From assembly GCA_049608925.1 (NCBI GenBank), contig JBMYXZ010000024.1, forward strand, positions 1-15,744: a stretch of DNA of 15,744 bases. The letters are read 5' to 3'. Each line of letters begins with the position of its first letter. Positions within the stretch are counted from its first letter, which is position 1. The notes beneath the pieces are model-generated. The model made no database searches, had not been told where the DNA came from, and was given only the letters and a program-made list of their open reading frames with translations. The DNA is from JBMYXZ01 sp049608925. Lineage in GTDB: Bacteria; Pseudomonadota; Alphaproteobacteria; JAGOMX01. Made by a program: the position numbers and the translations under genes. Positions 1 through 6,379 of the stretch are shown piece by piece.

Positions 1-1
1 C

Positions 2-670
2 AGCATGGGTGTGCCACCATCCTTGTTTCAATATGTTTTGACAGCTGGTGAAGATCTCCATACGCGGATTGATCGTGGCAATGATCCGTTTTACGGCAGG
101 CTAGGGGACGCATATTATTATGTAGGGCCGTCTCAGTCCGCATTGCTGGACGATCTACCCTTGCGCAAAAAGTCAGAGCTGAATGAAGCAGATTTTATTT
201 TGGTAATGGGACCAGATGATTGGCATGATGACCTATCGGAGTTCTCCGAGTTGCTTGAAGAAGCAGTTCAATTAAAGCTTCCCATGGTATGTGCTAACCC
301 TAATATTGGTGGATTTGAAACCGGCGAGCTGCATTGGGAAGCCGGTGCGATCGGCAAGCTATATCAGCAGCTAGGTGGGCAAGTTCATTATCATGGTAAG
401 CCAGAGCAAAGCTTTTTCAAGGCCGCATTGAACTGTTTTGATGATACGCCCATTACGAAGATTATCCATATTGGTGACTCAATTGAGGCTGATGTTCGAG
501 GTGCTCAACAATGTGGTCTTGATGTGGCGTTTACGCCCTATGGCATTCATTCAGAAGATGTAACAGTATTTGACGAGCCTGGTCTTAGCCTTGCAAAACT
601 TGGTGAAAAATGGTTTGCGGCTAATTCTATGCAACTTCCAACCTTTTTAATTCCGGGATTTAAGTGGTGA
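2..670 (+). CDS. HAD-superfamily class IIA hydrolase (NagD-like), 5' end cut by the window edge
   Basis: The reading frame is open to the left edge, so the ATG at position 5 is probably internal; the first roughly 60 residues, with the catalytic DxD motif, lie outside the window. Counting from that ATG, residues 9-15 (QYVLTAG) fit the motif II region and its Thr/Ser. Residues 131-133 (GKP) carry the motif III lysine. Residues 157-163 (GDS, then D) form the Mg-binding motif IV, followed by the typical AQQCGLDVAFT stretch. This resembles the HAD-IIA proteins of Alphaproteobacteria (the TIGR01459-type family), which are predicted cytoplasmic phosphatases of unknown substrate. The stop codon overlaps the start region of the next gene by 7 bases, which suggests co-transcription and translational coupling. 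Family assignment is firm; substrate is not known. Confidence 0.85.
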   Translation, partial: SMGVPPSLFQYVLTAGEDLHTRIDRGNDPFYGRLGDAYYYVGPSQSALLDDLPLRKKSELNEADFILVMGPDDWHDDLSEFSELLEEAVQLKLPMVCANPNIGGFETGELHWEAGAIGKLYQQLGGQVHYHGKPEQSFFKAALNCFDDTPITKIIHIGDSIEADVRGAQQCGLDVAFTPYGIHSEDVTVFDEPGLSLAKLGEKWFAANSMQLPTFLIPGFKW

Positions 671-1971
671 CGATGATATTAACCCTGGCCGTAGGGGCCA
701 TCTTTATTTTATTGATACTATCAAGTATCTTCTCTGCCTCTGAGACTGCTGTAATTGCATCTTCGAAAGCAAAGTTACATGCAATGGTGAAAGAGGGAGA
801 CAAGCGCGCCAAAGTGCTGGTGCATCTGCGCCGTCACATGGGGCGCTTGGTTAGCTCACTGCTGATTGGGGGGACTCTGATCAACATCACAGCCTCAACA
901 CTTAGTACATGGGTGCTGGTTAATCTTTTTGGTGATGCTGGTGTGTTGATGGCTACCTTGCTGATGGGTGTGCTGATCGTGTTTTTTGGCGAAGTCATGC
1001 CCAAAATCATCGCAATTAACTTTCCCGAGATAGTCGCAAAGTGCTTCTATCGCGTGTTACGTATCGTTAGTTGGCTGTTTGCCCCTTTAGCCAAGCTCTC
1101 TGATTTGATGGCGCGTGGGCTTTTGGGAATATTTGGTGTCAAAATCCATGGATTTTCCAGTGCGCACACGACGTCTGAAGAGCTACGAGGGTTGATTGAA
1201 ATGCACATAGGGCCTGGGGAAGATATTGCTCAGCAGCGTGCCATGCTGCGCAGCATTCTGGATCTGGCTATTGTGGATGTAGGCGAAGTGATGACGCACC
1301 GAAAGAATGTATTCATGCTGGATATATCAGACGGTCCTGAAAAAGTCATCGAGGCCATGCGATCTTGCCCGTATACTCGCGTTCCTCTATGGCGAGACAA
1401 TCCTGACAACGTGATTGGGGTGTTGCACGCGAAAGAACTGTTCCGCATCCTTCAGGATACAGATAAATCTGTAGAGGATATCAATTTGTACGAAATTGTC
1501 TCAAAGCCCTGGTTTATCCCAGAGACAGCTGACTTGCTGGATCAGCTGCAGCAATTCCGCAAACGTCGCGAGCATTTTTCAATCGTTGTAGACGAATATG
1601 GAGCGATGATGGGGATCCTGACGCTGGAGGATATCCTAGAGGAAATCGTTGGCGAGATTGTAGATGAACACGATGATGAAATACCTGGCGTTCGCACCTC
1701 CAGTGATGGCAGTGTTGTGGTAATGGGCTCGGTTACTATCCGTGATTTAAATCGTCAATTTGAATGGGATCTGCCTGATGAAGAGGCCGCAACTGTTGCG
1801 GGACTTGTGATGCACATGGGAAGAGTAATCCCAGAAGTTGGCCAGCGCATACTGATCAAAGGATTTACCTTTGAGGTTCTGCGCCGCCAGCGTAATCAAA
1901 TTACATTGATTCGGATTGTTCCTAACGGCGGCTCCGCGGACACAGAACTGGAGCCAAAAAGCGATCAATAG
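664..1971 (+). CDS. CNNM/CorC-type membrane protein (DUF21, paired CBS, CorC_HlyC domains)
   Basis: The domain order is clear. A DUF21 membrane region covers residues 1 to about 190, with the signatures SASETA (24-29) and GEVMPK (109-114). Two CBS modules cover about 205-335, including VVDEYGAMMGILTLEDILEE, and a CorC_HlyC domain covers about 345-420. The length of 435 residues is normal for the alphaproteobacterial HlyC/CorC family. Homologues act at the inner membrane and are linked to Mg/Co ion efflux or homeostasis; the name hemolysin is historical. The start is ambiguous: GTG at 664, GTG at 667 and ATG at 673 are all possible, and no strong ribosome site decides. The last 50 bases overlap the 3' end of the convergent doxX-like gene. 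Confidence 0.9.
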   Translation: MVTMILTLAVGAIFILLILSSIFSASETAVIASSKAKLHAMVKEGDKRAKVLVHLRRHMGRLVSSLLIGGTLINITASTLSTWVLVNLFGDAGVLMATLLMGVLIVFFGEVMPKIIAINFPEIVAKCFYRVLRIVSWLFAPLAKLSDLMARGLLGIFGVKIHGFSSAHTTSEELRGLIEMHIGPGEDIAQQRAMLRSILDLAIVDVGEVMTHRKNVFMLDISDGPEKVIEAMRSCPYTRVPLWRDNPDNVIGVLHAKELFRILQDTDKSVEDINLYEIVSKPWFIPETADLLDQLQQFRKRREHFSIVVDEYGAMMGILTLEDILEEIVGEIVDEHDDEIPGVRTSSDGSVVVMGSVTIRDLNRQFEWDLPDEEAATVAGLVMHMGRVIPEVGQRILIKGFTFEVLRRQRNQITLIRIVPNGGSADTELEPKSDQ

Positions 1972-2362
1972 AAATCGCGCCCGGGCCTTTTAAGATAATT
2001 ATTCCAAGCAGCATCATCCAGTAAAAATGTTCTTGCAGGTCCAGGTATGTGAACTGAATAACCAAAGTCATGACAAACATGGCTGTTGCTGCGGCGCGCG
2101 CGCCCAGACCCGCAACCAGCATGACAGGCGCTATAAGCTCGGTTGCAGTTGCCATATATGCAGCGACGGCAGGGTCTATTAATGGGACTTTATATTCTTC
2201 GCGAAATAATGCCACGGCGATATCCATATTGGCATATTTCGTTAAGCCGGAATAAAAGAATATCTTTGCCATCCACAGGCGTATTATCAAGTCTAAAATT
2301 GGTGCAAAATAGCACTGTAAAACGCAGATAGTACTACACCCCAGTCGTATAAGTGCATTCAT
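1922..2362 (-). CDS. DoxX-family membrane protein, last gene of the bufferin-type operon
   Basis: This is a 146-residue hydrophobic protein with about four membrane segments. The first contains the typical DoxX beginning, LDLIIRLWMAKIFFYSGLTK (24-43). Later landmarks are TELIAPVMLVAGLGARAAA and the final QFTYLDLQEHFYWMMLLG helix. DoxX-like proteins (sometimes called bufD or gigD) are regular members of DUF2282-DUF692-DUF2063 operons, where they may serve redox or membrane functions; their exact role is unsettled. Upstream of the ATG lies AGGGA at a usable distance, and this site falls in a small hairpin. The gene follows the DUF2628 gene after a 136-base leader, and its 3' end overlaps the convergent CorC-type gene by 50 bases. 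Confidence 0.85.
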   Translation of the reverse strand: MNALIRLGCSTICVLQCYFAPILDLIIRLWMAKIFFYSGLTKYANMDIAVALFREEYKVPLIDPAVAAYMATATELIAPVMLVAGLGARAAATAMFVMTLVIQFTYLDLQEHFYWMMLLGIIILKGPGAISIDRFLAPVLCPRSRR

Positions 2363-2373
2363 GAAGCTTATTC

Positions 2374-2423
2374 CCTGTTTAATTACAGGAAGCTTATCAA
2401 GCGGTTTTGCTTAAGAAGCTTCC
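2374..2423 (-). promoter_or_regulatory. Two adjoining hairpins in the doxX leader
   Basis: At 2388-2423 an inverted repeat pairs GGAAGCTT with AAGCTTCC (8 bp). After one mismatch it continues for 6 more pairs (one a wobble on the transcribed strand) around a 6-base loop. At 2374-2389 a smaller one pairs CCTGT with ACAGG around a 6-base loop. On the minus-strand transcript the 3' arm of the smaller hairpin overlaps the AGGGA ribosome site of doxX, so folding could limit its translation. On the plus strand the large hairpin is followed by a run of six T at 2430-2435. It could therefore equally be a terminator for the CorC-type gene. The structure is visible in the sequence; the function is inferred. 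Confidence 0.45.
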
Positions 2424-2435
2424 TGCAGATTTTTT

Positions 2436-2457
2436 GTCAAAAAGTGCCTGACACTTT
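2436..2457 (-). terminator. Possible weak terminator hairpin after the DUF2628 gene
   Basis: AAAGTG (2441-2446) and CACTTT (2452-2457) form a 6-bp stem with a 5-base loop. On the minus strand the stem is followed by a short T run (CACTTTTTG). It lies 41 bases past the stop of the DUF2628 gene and could terminate or attenuate transcription before doxX. The stem is AT-rich and short, so efficiency would be modest. The same AAGTGTCAGG string recurs in the repeat copy at 8092-8191. Confidence 0.35.
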
Positions 2458-2498
2458 CATATAAACATCATAGGTAAATAGGGTAATGCCAACAAGGC

Positions 2499-2972
2499 TT
2501 ATTTGGCATTTTCGATCTGGAAGATTTCAATTCCAGTTATGTTTTGTATGAATATTGCGCCAGATATCATTATTGCCATAACCAGCAGGGGCGCCAGCAC
2601 TGATGTTCCGCGATACATGCCACCTTTATTCGATTTAATGCGTTTTTCGACATCATACCTGTACATAGAAATACCAAAAATACCGATTAATACTTGCAGT
2701 ATACCAACGCCAACAAGGTTCGTGGATTCCATTTTGCTCATGATTAATTGCATAATGTTTAAGGCGGAAAATAGGACTCCGAATAAATACATTTTGCGAT
2801 AGAATAACCAGAGAGGGCCAAAGATATATGCGGGCCAGCACCATGTAGCAAAGCGCGGTTTGTCTTTGTAAGCGTGGAACATATCTAAATAAAATTTAGT
2901 CTCAGATGTTGGGTTTTCAGCATCTTCTTTTGCATTGGCAACATAATGTACTGCCGTATTATTTTCAGTCAT
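2499..2972 (-). CDS. DUF2628-family membrane protein within the bufferin-type operon
   Basis: From the preferred start the protein has 157 residues. A polar N-terminal half of about 40 residues is followed by the DUF2628 hallmark WCWPAYIFGPLWLFYRKMY, then hydrophobic segments LFGVLFSALNIMQLIM, VGVGILQVLIGIFGIS and APLLVMAIMISGAIFIQNI. A basic stretch (YRYDVEKRIKSNKGG) lies between the last two. DUF2628 proteins are small inner-membrane proteins of unknown function. I prefer the ATG at 2972 because AAAGGA lies 10 bases upstream. An in-frame ATG at 3008 would add 12 residues and would start 1 base after the bufC stop. The gene sits between bufC and doxX, which is not the usual minimal order, so its link to the metallopeptide pathway is suggested only by position. 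Confidence 0.8.
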   Translation of the reverse strand: MTENNTAVHYVANAKEDAENPTSETKFYLDMFHAYKDKPRFATWCWPAYIFGPLWLFYRKMYLFGVLFSALNIMQLIMSKMESTNLVGVGILQVLIGIFGISMYRYDVEKRIKSNKGGMYRGTSVLAPLLVMAIMISGAIFIQNITGIEIFQIENAK

Positions 2973-3008
2973 AACGTTTTTTCCTTTCGCTATAGTCATT
3001 ATCAGCAA

Positions 3009-3728
3009 TCAAGAGATTGCGCAAGAGGTCCAGATGTTAAATTGTATTCCAAAAGCCAGAGTGCTTTGAAGATCAAAGTCATTATTTACTTGGGTGGCCT
3101 CTTCAACGGCTTGTTGCAGGGGTTTATTGCTTCTAAGCTTGTCAAAGAAGCAAAAGGACGCTTCATCCAGCCAATGCAGGTTGATTTCCATATGCGGCCT
3201 GATGACCATAGCAAAGCATGGCCCTGCAGATAGATCTATAGTCTCGTTTGATTTACCGCAGGCAAGCCCCCAAATATCTTGCAGAGCATAAGGCGAGTGA
3301 ATCATAGACAGAGAGCTTGGGAAGGCGAAAGTCAAGTCAGGTATTAGTTCAGGTGGTATGTGTTTCAACTCAGATGCGGAAAGTGGGCTGCTATCGGCTG
3401 CCGTAAACGCGGTGTTATACGCCCAATCAAGGCGTGCTATATCTTGCAAATATGGCAGATCTTCAAGTTGTTGGAGAAATTCTGGGAAGGTGTCTCCATA
3501 AGTGTGCAGACGGCCATCTTTTGGCGGAGAGTGTCTAATAAATGCATGCGCAATTTGCCGAAAGAAGTCGTCGCCCACAAGAGCATTAACCCGACGAAAG
3601 GTGTCCTTGAGGCAATTATACAGCGAGCTTAAGGTATTGTTGCGGTATACTTCTTGTCGCAGGTCTAAGGGCTCCTGAGACAGTATCTTGCGGCAGAAAT
3701 CTTGCTGTAGCTTAGCTGTTGGCTGCAT
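3009..3728 (-). CDS. bufC: DUF2063 protein, BufC-like partner of the DUF692 enzyme
   Basis: The N-terminal helical domain matches DUF2063: LQQDFCRKIL, then VYRNNTLSSLYNCLKDTFRR, LVGDDFFRQIAHAFIR and SPPKDGRLHTYGDTFPEFL. In related systems this protein (BufC/MbnC-like) binds the precursor peptide and presents it to the DUF692 iron enzyme in a heterodimer. The start chosen is the ATG at 3728, giving 239 residues and a 17-base overlap with bufB. An upstream ATG at 3782 would add 18 residues that do not look like the family start and would deepen the overlap to 71 bases. The overlap with bufB implies translational coupling, as expected for a stoichiometric complex. The C-terminal half is variable in the family and shows no motif I can name. 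Confidence 0.88.
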   Translation of the reverse strand: MQPTAKLQQDFCRKILSQEPLDLRQEVYRNNTLSSLYNCLKDTFRRVNALVGDDFFRQIAHAFIRHSPPKDGRLHTYGDTFPEFLQQLEDLPYLQDIARLDWAYNTAFTAADSSPLSASELKHIPPELIPDLTFAFPSSLSMIHSPYALQDIWGLACGKSNETIDLSAGPCFAMVIRPHMEINLHWLDEASFCFFDKLRSNKPLQQAVEEATQVNNDFDLQSTLAFGIQFNIWTSCAIS

Positions 3729-4542
3729 AAGCCGGACTTTCGTGGTGTCTGATGATATCTTGAGCTTTATATGCTTCGGCAATCAATGTCTCAAGACCTG
3801 GCACGTTTGTATCCCACTCGATAAGCGTTGGGACGGTTTTTGAGTCATGCATGGCAATAGTTTGTTCAAAAAGTGCCCACACCGCATCGCTCACGCAAGA
3901 GCCATGGTCATCGATTCGAAGCCCATCACGTTGTGCATGACCGGCTAGGTGGATTTGGCCAATAAGCTCGGGCGGTATTTGTCGGATGTAATCCGCCGCA
4001 TCAAAACTGTTATTATGCGCCGATACATAGATGTTGTTCACATCAAAAAGAAGTTTACAGTTGCTGCGGTCTGCAAGCTCGATTAAGAATTCAGGTTCCT
4101 GCATCGTGGATTCTGGGAATGTCATGTATGACGAGGGATTTTCGACAAAAATTTGCCTTCCGAGATAGTCCTGGGTTTCCATGACATGTTGAGCCATGAT
4201 GTTTAAGGTGTTAGGGGTATAGGGCAGGGGAAGCAGGTCATTTAAATAGACACCGTTATGCCAACTCCATGACAGATGTTCAGACACAAACATGGGATCA
4301 ACCAAGTCAATTAATGCCTTAAGGCGCTTAAGATGTGTCTGGTTTAGCCCCTCATCTGACCCCAAAGAAAGGCTGACGCCATGCAGGCTAATCGGGTAGT
4401 GTTCGCGAATCTTCAGCAGCTGCTTTAAAGCTGGTCCACCATCAACCATGTAATTTTCGCTGTGGACCTCCAACCAATCAATTGCGGGTTGTTTTTCTAG
4501 GATCTCTGAGAAGTGCTGGGGTTTATAACTAATACCAATCAT
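3712..4542 (-). CDS. bufB: DUF692 multinuclear non-heme iron oxidative enzyme (BufB-like)
   Basis: This is a 276-residue TIM-barrel protein of the DUF692/MNIO family, the length expected for the family. Conserved blocks are WLEVHSENY (23-31), LHGVSLSLGS (53-62), SEHLSWS (87-93), VENPSSY (133-139), LLFDVNNIYVSA (164-175), IHLAGH (197-202), DDHG (211-214) and LIEWD (240-244). The His, Glu and Asp residues in these blocks (H54, H89, E134, D167, H198, H202, D211, H213, E242) are the expected iron ligands. Family members such as MbnB use two or three irons and oxygen to convert precursor cysteines, for example to oxazolone/thioamide or thiooxazole groups. Position next to a DUF2282 precursor and a DUF2063 gene makes a bufferin-maturation role likely. 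The ribosome site is weak (AAAGTAAAG), in contrast to that of the precursor gene. Confidence 0.92.
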   Translation of the reverse strand: MIGISYKPQHFSEILEKQPAIDWLEVHSENYMVDGGPALKQLLKIREHYPISLHGVSLSLGSDEGLNQTHLKRLKALIDLVDPMFVSEHLSWSWHNGVYLNDLLPLPYTPNTLNIMAQHVMETQDYLGRQIFVENPSSYMTFPESTMQEPEFLIELADRSNCKLLFDVNNIYVSAHNNSFDAADYIRQIPPELIGQIHLAGHAQRDGLRIDDHGSCVSDAVWALFEQTIAMHDSKTVPTLIEWDTNVPGLETLIAEAYKAQDIIRHHESPAYAANS

Positions 4543-4557
4543 CGACTTTACTTTGTA

Positions 4558-4578
4558 CGGGAGAGCCGGGCTCTCCCG
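4558..4578 (-). promoter_or_regulatory. Perfect GC-rich hairpin between bufA-like and bufB-like genes
   Basis: CGGGAGAG (4558-4565) pairs perfectly with CTCTCCCG (4571-4578) around a 5-base loop, 15 bases after the precursor stop codon. In the direction of transcription (minus) no T run follows it, so it does not look like a complete intrinsic terminator. A 3'-end stabilising, processing or partial-attenuation role is more likely and would yield more precursor than enzyme. In the plus direction a T-rich stretch does follow, so it could block read-through from that side. The hairpin is seen directly; its role is inferred. Confidence 0.55.
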
Positions 4579-4593
4579 CTGTTTATTATAATT

Positions 4594-4869
4594 TTATTTT
4601 GGCTCTAGGCTGCCGTTGACGATCTTTTCGCAAAGGCCTTTTGGTGTGTACATCCAACCTTTTGGATCGCTGTCAACGGTTTGCGTCCCAGCACAGCTGT
4701 TGTTGCCTTCTGCTGCACAATCGTTCTTGCCAGCGCGAGCAATACCATAGCACTTTTCATTCTTTGTGCTAATCGCTTCGCCATTGTTGTCGTCAGCTTT
4801 TTTACAGCCAGAGAGTGTTAGCGCGCCCAATAGAGCAGATGATAAGATTAGTGCAGACTTTTTTTCCAT
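4594..4869 (-). CDS. bufA: Bufferin-like RiPP precursor (DUF2282) with a lipoprotein signal
   Basis: This 91-residue protein matches DUF2282/BufA1 precursors in its core: KCYGIARAGKNDC (39-51), SCAG (58-61) and WMYTPKGLCEKI (72-83). The core has four cysteines at 40, 51, 59 and 80, the expected modification or metal-binding residues. The N-terminus MEKKSALILSSALLGALTL leads to LSGC (19-22), a canonical lipobox followed by KK, so signal peptidase II cleavage and lipidation of Cys22 are predicted. Family members that I know of more often have a cleavable AxA-type signal. The ribosome site is strong (GGGAGG, 7 bases before ATG), fitting a highly translated precursor. By family knowledge the product is exported and buffers copper or similar soft metals after cysteine modification by BufB/BufC. 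Confidence 0.88.
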   Translation of the reverse strand: MEKKSALILSSALLGALTLSGCKKADDNNGEAISTKNEKCYGIARAGKNDCAAEGNNSCAGTQTVDSDPKGWMYTPKGLCEKIVNGSLEPK

Positions 4870-4904
4870 TTTATGCCTCCCAAAAGCATTTTTCTATCGC
4901 AATA

Positions 4905-4933
4905 AGCATATCACTGTTATATCCTGAAGGCAA
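4905..4933 (-). promoter_or_regulatory. Candidate promoter of the bufferin-type operon
   Basis: In the 84-base divergent gap, the minus strand shows TTGCCT (complement of 4928-4933) and TATGCT (complement of 4905-4910) separated by 17 bases. Each matches the sigma-70 consensus at four of six positions. Transcription from here would give a leader of roughly 30 bases. No obvious ECF sigma-factor gene or metal regulator lies in the window. This is a consensus match only. Confidence 0.3.
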
Positions 4934-4953
4934 TTTATAGGAGGTATATCAAT

Positions 4954-5712
4954 ATGAAGTGGCTGAAAAATATTATTTTGTGTCTTCCATTGCTGCTGTC
5001 TGGCTGTGGAGAAAAGGCTGATGAAGCATCAGGAGATGGCACACAGTTGGTCATGGTTACCTCGGCTGATTACCCCCCATTTGAATTTTACGACACCTCA
5101 AAAGAAGACTGTAACGTCATTGGATTTGATGTTGATCTGGTAAATGAAATTTCGAAACATATTGGGGCTACTGTCAGGGTCATGGATGTAGAGTTCGCAG
5201 GCGTGTTGCCAGCAATGCTGTCAGGTCGGGCAGATTTTGCTATGGCGGGAATCAGTCCTACTCCCCAACGAGAGCAGAATATGATGTTCTCAGACATCTA
5301 TTATAACTCTGAAAATGTTTTGCTAACACTTAAGGGTGTTGAGATCGAAGAAGTCCAGAACAATGGCCAAATTGGTGTTCAGCTGGGATCTACGCAAGAA
5401 GTATTTGGCCGTAAATGGCAAGAAACACACCCCAATACTTTTTTGGTAAAGCGCAATAAGGTCATCGAAATGGTCCAAGAGCTGCGGTCAAAGCGCATGG
5501 ATGCAGTGTTGGTTGAAAAGACAATCGCGCAAGCGTTCGTGGGTAAATATCCTGAGGATCTGGAGATTCATTCGGTGCAAGACGATGATTCAGGCATTGC
5601 CATTGCTTTTCCAAAAGGATCTGAAGAGTTGGTGGCTAAGTTTAATGAAGCCCTTAAGCATCTAGAGGCATCTGGAGAGCTTCAGAAACTAAGAAAGAAA
5701 TGGTTCACGTAA
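4954..5712 (+). CDS. Polar amino-acid ABC transporter substrate-binding lipoprotein (SBP_bac_3 family)
   Basis: This 252-residue protein has a lipoprotein signal: hydrophobic residues 4-15 lead to the lipobox LSGC (15-18). Family-3 binding-protein landmarks follow: SADYPPFEFYD, IGFDVDLVNEISK, FAGVLPAMLSGRADFAMAGISPTPQRE and MMFSDIYY. The C-terminus ends with the usual LQKLRKKW. The ligand is probably a polar amino acid such as arginine, glutamine or histidine; the sequence does not fix which. The Thr-Pro-Gln-Arg motif supplies the arginine that binds the amino-acid carboxylate in this family. A strong ribosome site (GGAGG, 9 bases upstream) supports the start. The gene heads an importer operon divergent from the bufferin-type operon. 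A lipid-anchored binding protein is less usual than a soluble periplasmic one in Gram-negatives. Confidence 0.9.
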   Translation: MKWLKNIILCLPLLLSGCGEKADEASGDGTQLVMVTSADYPPFEFYDTSKEDCNVIGFDVDLVNEISKHIGATVRVMDVEFAGVLPAMLSGRADFAMAGISPTPQREQNMMFSDIYYNSENVLLTLKGVEIEEVQNNGQIGVQLGSTQEVFGRKWQETHPNTFLVKRNKVIEMVQELRSKRMDAVLVEKTIAQAFVGKYPEDLEIHSVQDDDSGIAIAFPKGSEELVAKFNEALKHLEASGELQKLRKKWFT

Positions 5713-5719
5713 GCAGATT

Positions 5720-6379
5720 ATGAATTTTGATTTTGCTCAAATAGGTCCTTCCATCCCTTACATCATGAAGGGGGCATTAGTAACGCTACAATACACAAGT
5801 TTGTCTGTGTGCTTTGGCTCTATTCTGGGGGCAGTTTTGGCTTTTCTGAAGCAGGCTGAATCCGGTTTTTTGCGAGGATTTGCGGGGGTGTATACCTCAA
5901 TCTTTCGCGGCACGCCCTTGCTGGTTCAGCTGATGCTGATATATTTTGCGACACCACAATTGTTTGGCTATAAAATTACAGCTTTTGAAGCCGGAATTCT
6001 GGCTTTCTCTTTGAATTCGGCGGCATACGTATCGGAAGTCATGCGCGCCGGTATTAAAGCAGTTGAAAAAGGCCAACTAGAGGCAGCAATATCTTTAGGC
6101 CTAAGTCGCCGACAAGCCATGATTGATATTGTATTGCCGCAAGCTTTTAAAAATACGCTGCCGGCGCTGGTTAATGAGATAGTAGACCTGTTGAAGGAAT
6201 CTGCTTTGATCTCAGTGCTGGGTGAAGCTGATTTGCTGCGCCGCGCCAATATCGTCTCGGCCGAGACATATCTGTATTTTGAGCCGTTGTTGGTAGCTGC
6301 GGGTATGTATTACGTCATGGTGTTGATTCTTACGCAGTTGGCGTCCACTCTTGAATACAGGTTAAAGCGTAGTGATTAA
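5720..6379 (+). CDS. Polar amino-acid ABC transporter permease (HisM/GlnP family)
   Basis: The 219-residue inner-membrane protein has the expected length and order of segments. GALVTLQYTSLSVCFGSILGAVLAF begins the amino-acid permease core. SIFRGTPLLVQLMLIYF is the family hallmark. EAGILAFSLNSAAYVSEVMRAGI leads into the EAA-type coupling loop GQLEAAISLGLSRRQAMIDIVLPQAF, which contacts the ATPase. The gene begins 7 bases after the binding-protein gene and its last 8 bases overlap the ATPase gene, so the three form one operon. One permease gene is present, so the pore is probably a homodimer. Confidence 0.93.
   Translation: MNFDFAQIGPSIPYIMKGALVTLQYTSLSVCFGSILGAVLAFLKQAESGFLRGFAGVYTSIFRGTPLLVQLMLIYFATPQLFGYKITAFEAGILAFSLNSAAYVSEVMRAGIKAVEKGQLEAAISLGLSRRQAMIDIVLPQAFKNTLPALVNEIVDLLKESALISVLGEADLLRRANIVSAETYLYFEPLLVAAGMYYVMVLILTQLASTLEYRLKRSD

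Noticed and set aside
1230..1448. Minus-strand open frame inside the CorC-type gene
   Set aside because: It is a shadow of the CBS-domain coding sequence with no ribosome site or family similarity.
3729..3782. An N-terminal extension of the DUF2063 protein from the ATG at 3782
   Set aside because: The added 18 residues do not resemble the family start and would enlarge the overlap with the DUF692 gene to 71 bases. The ATG at 3728 starts directly before the conserved LQQDF helix.
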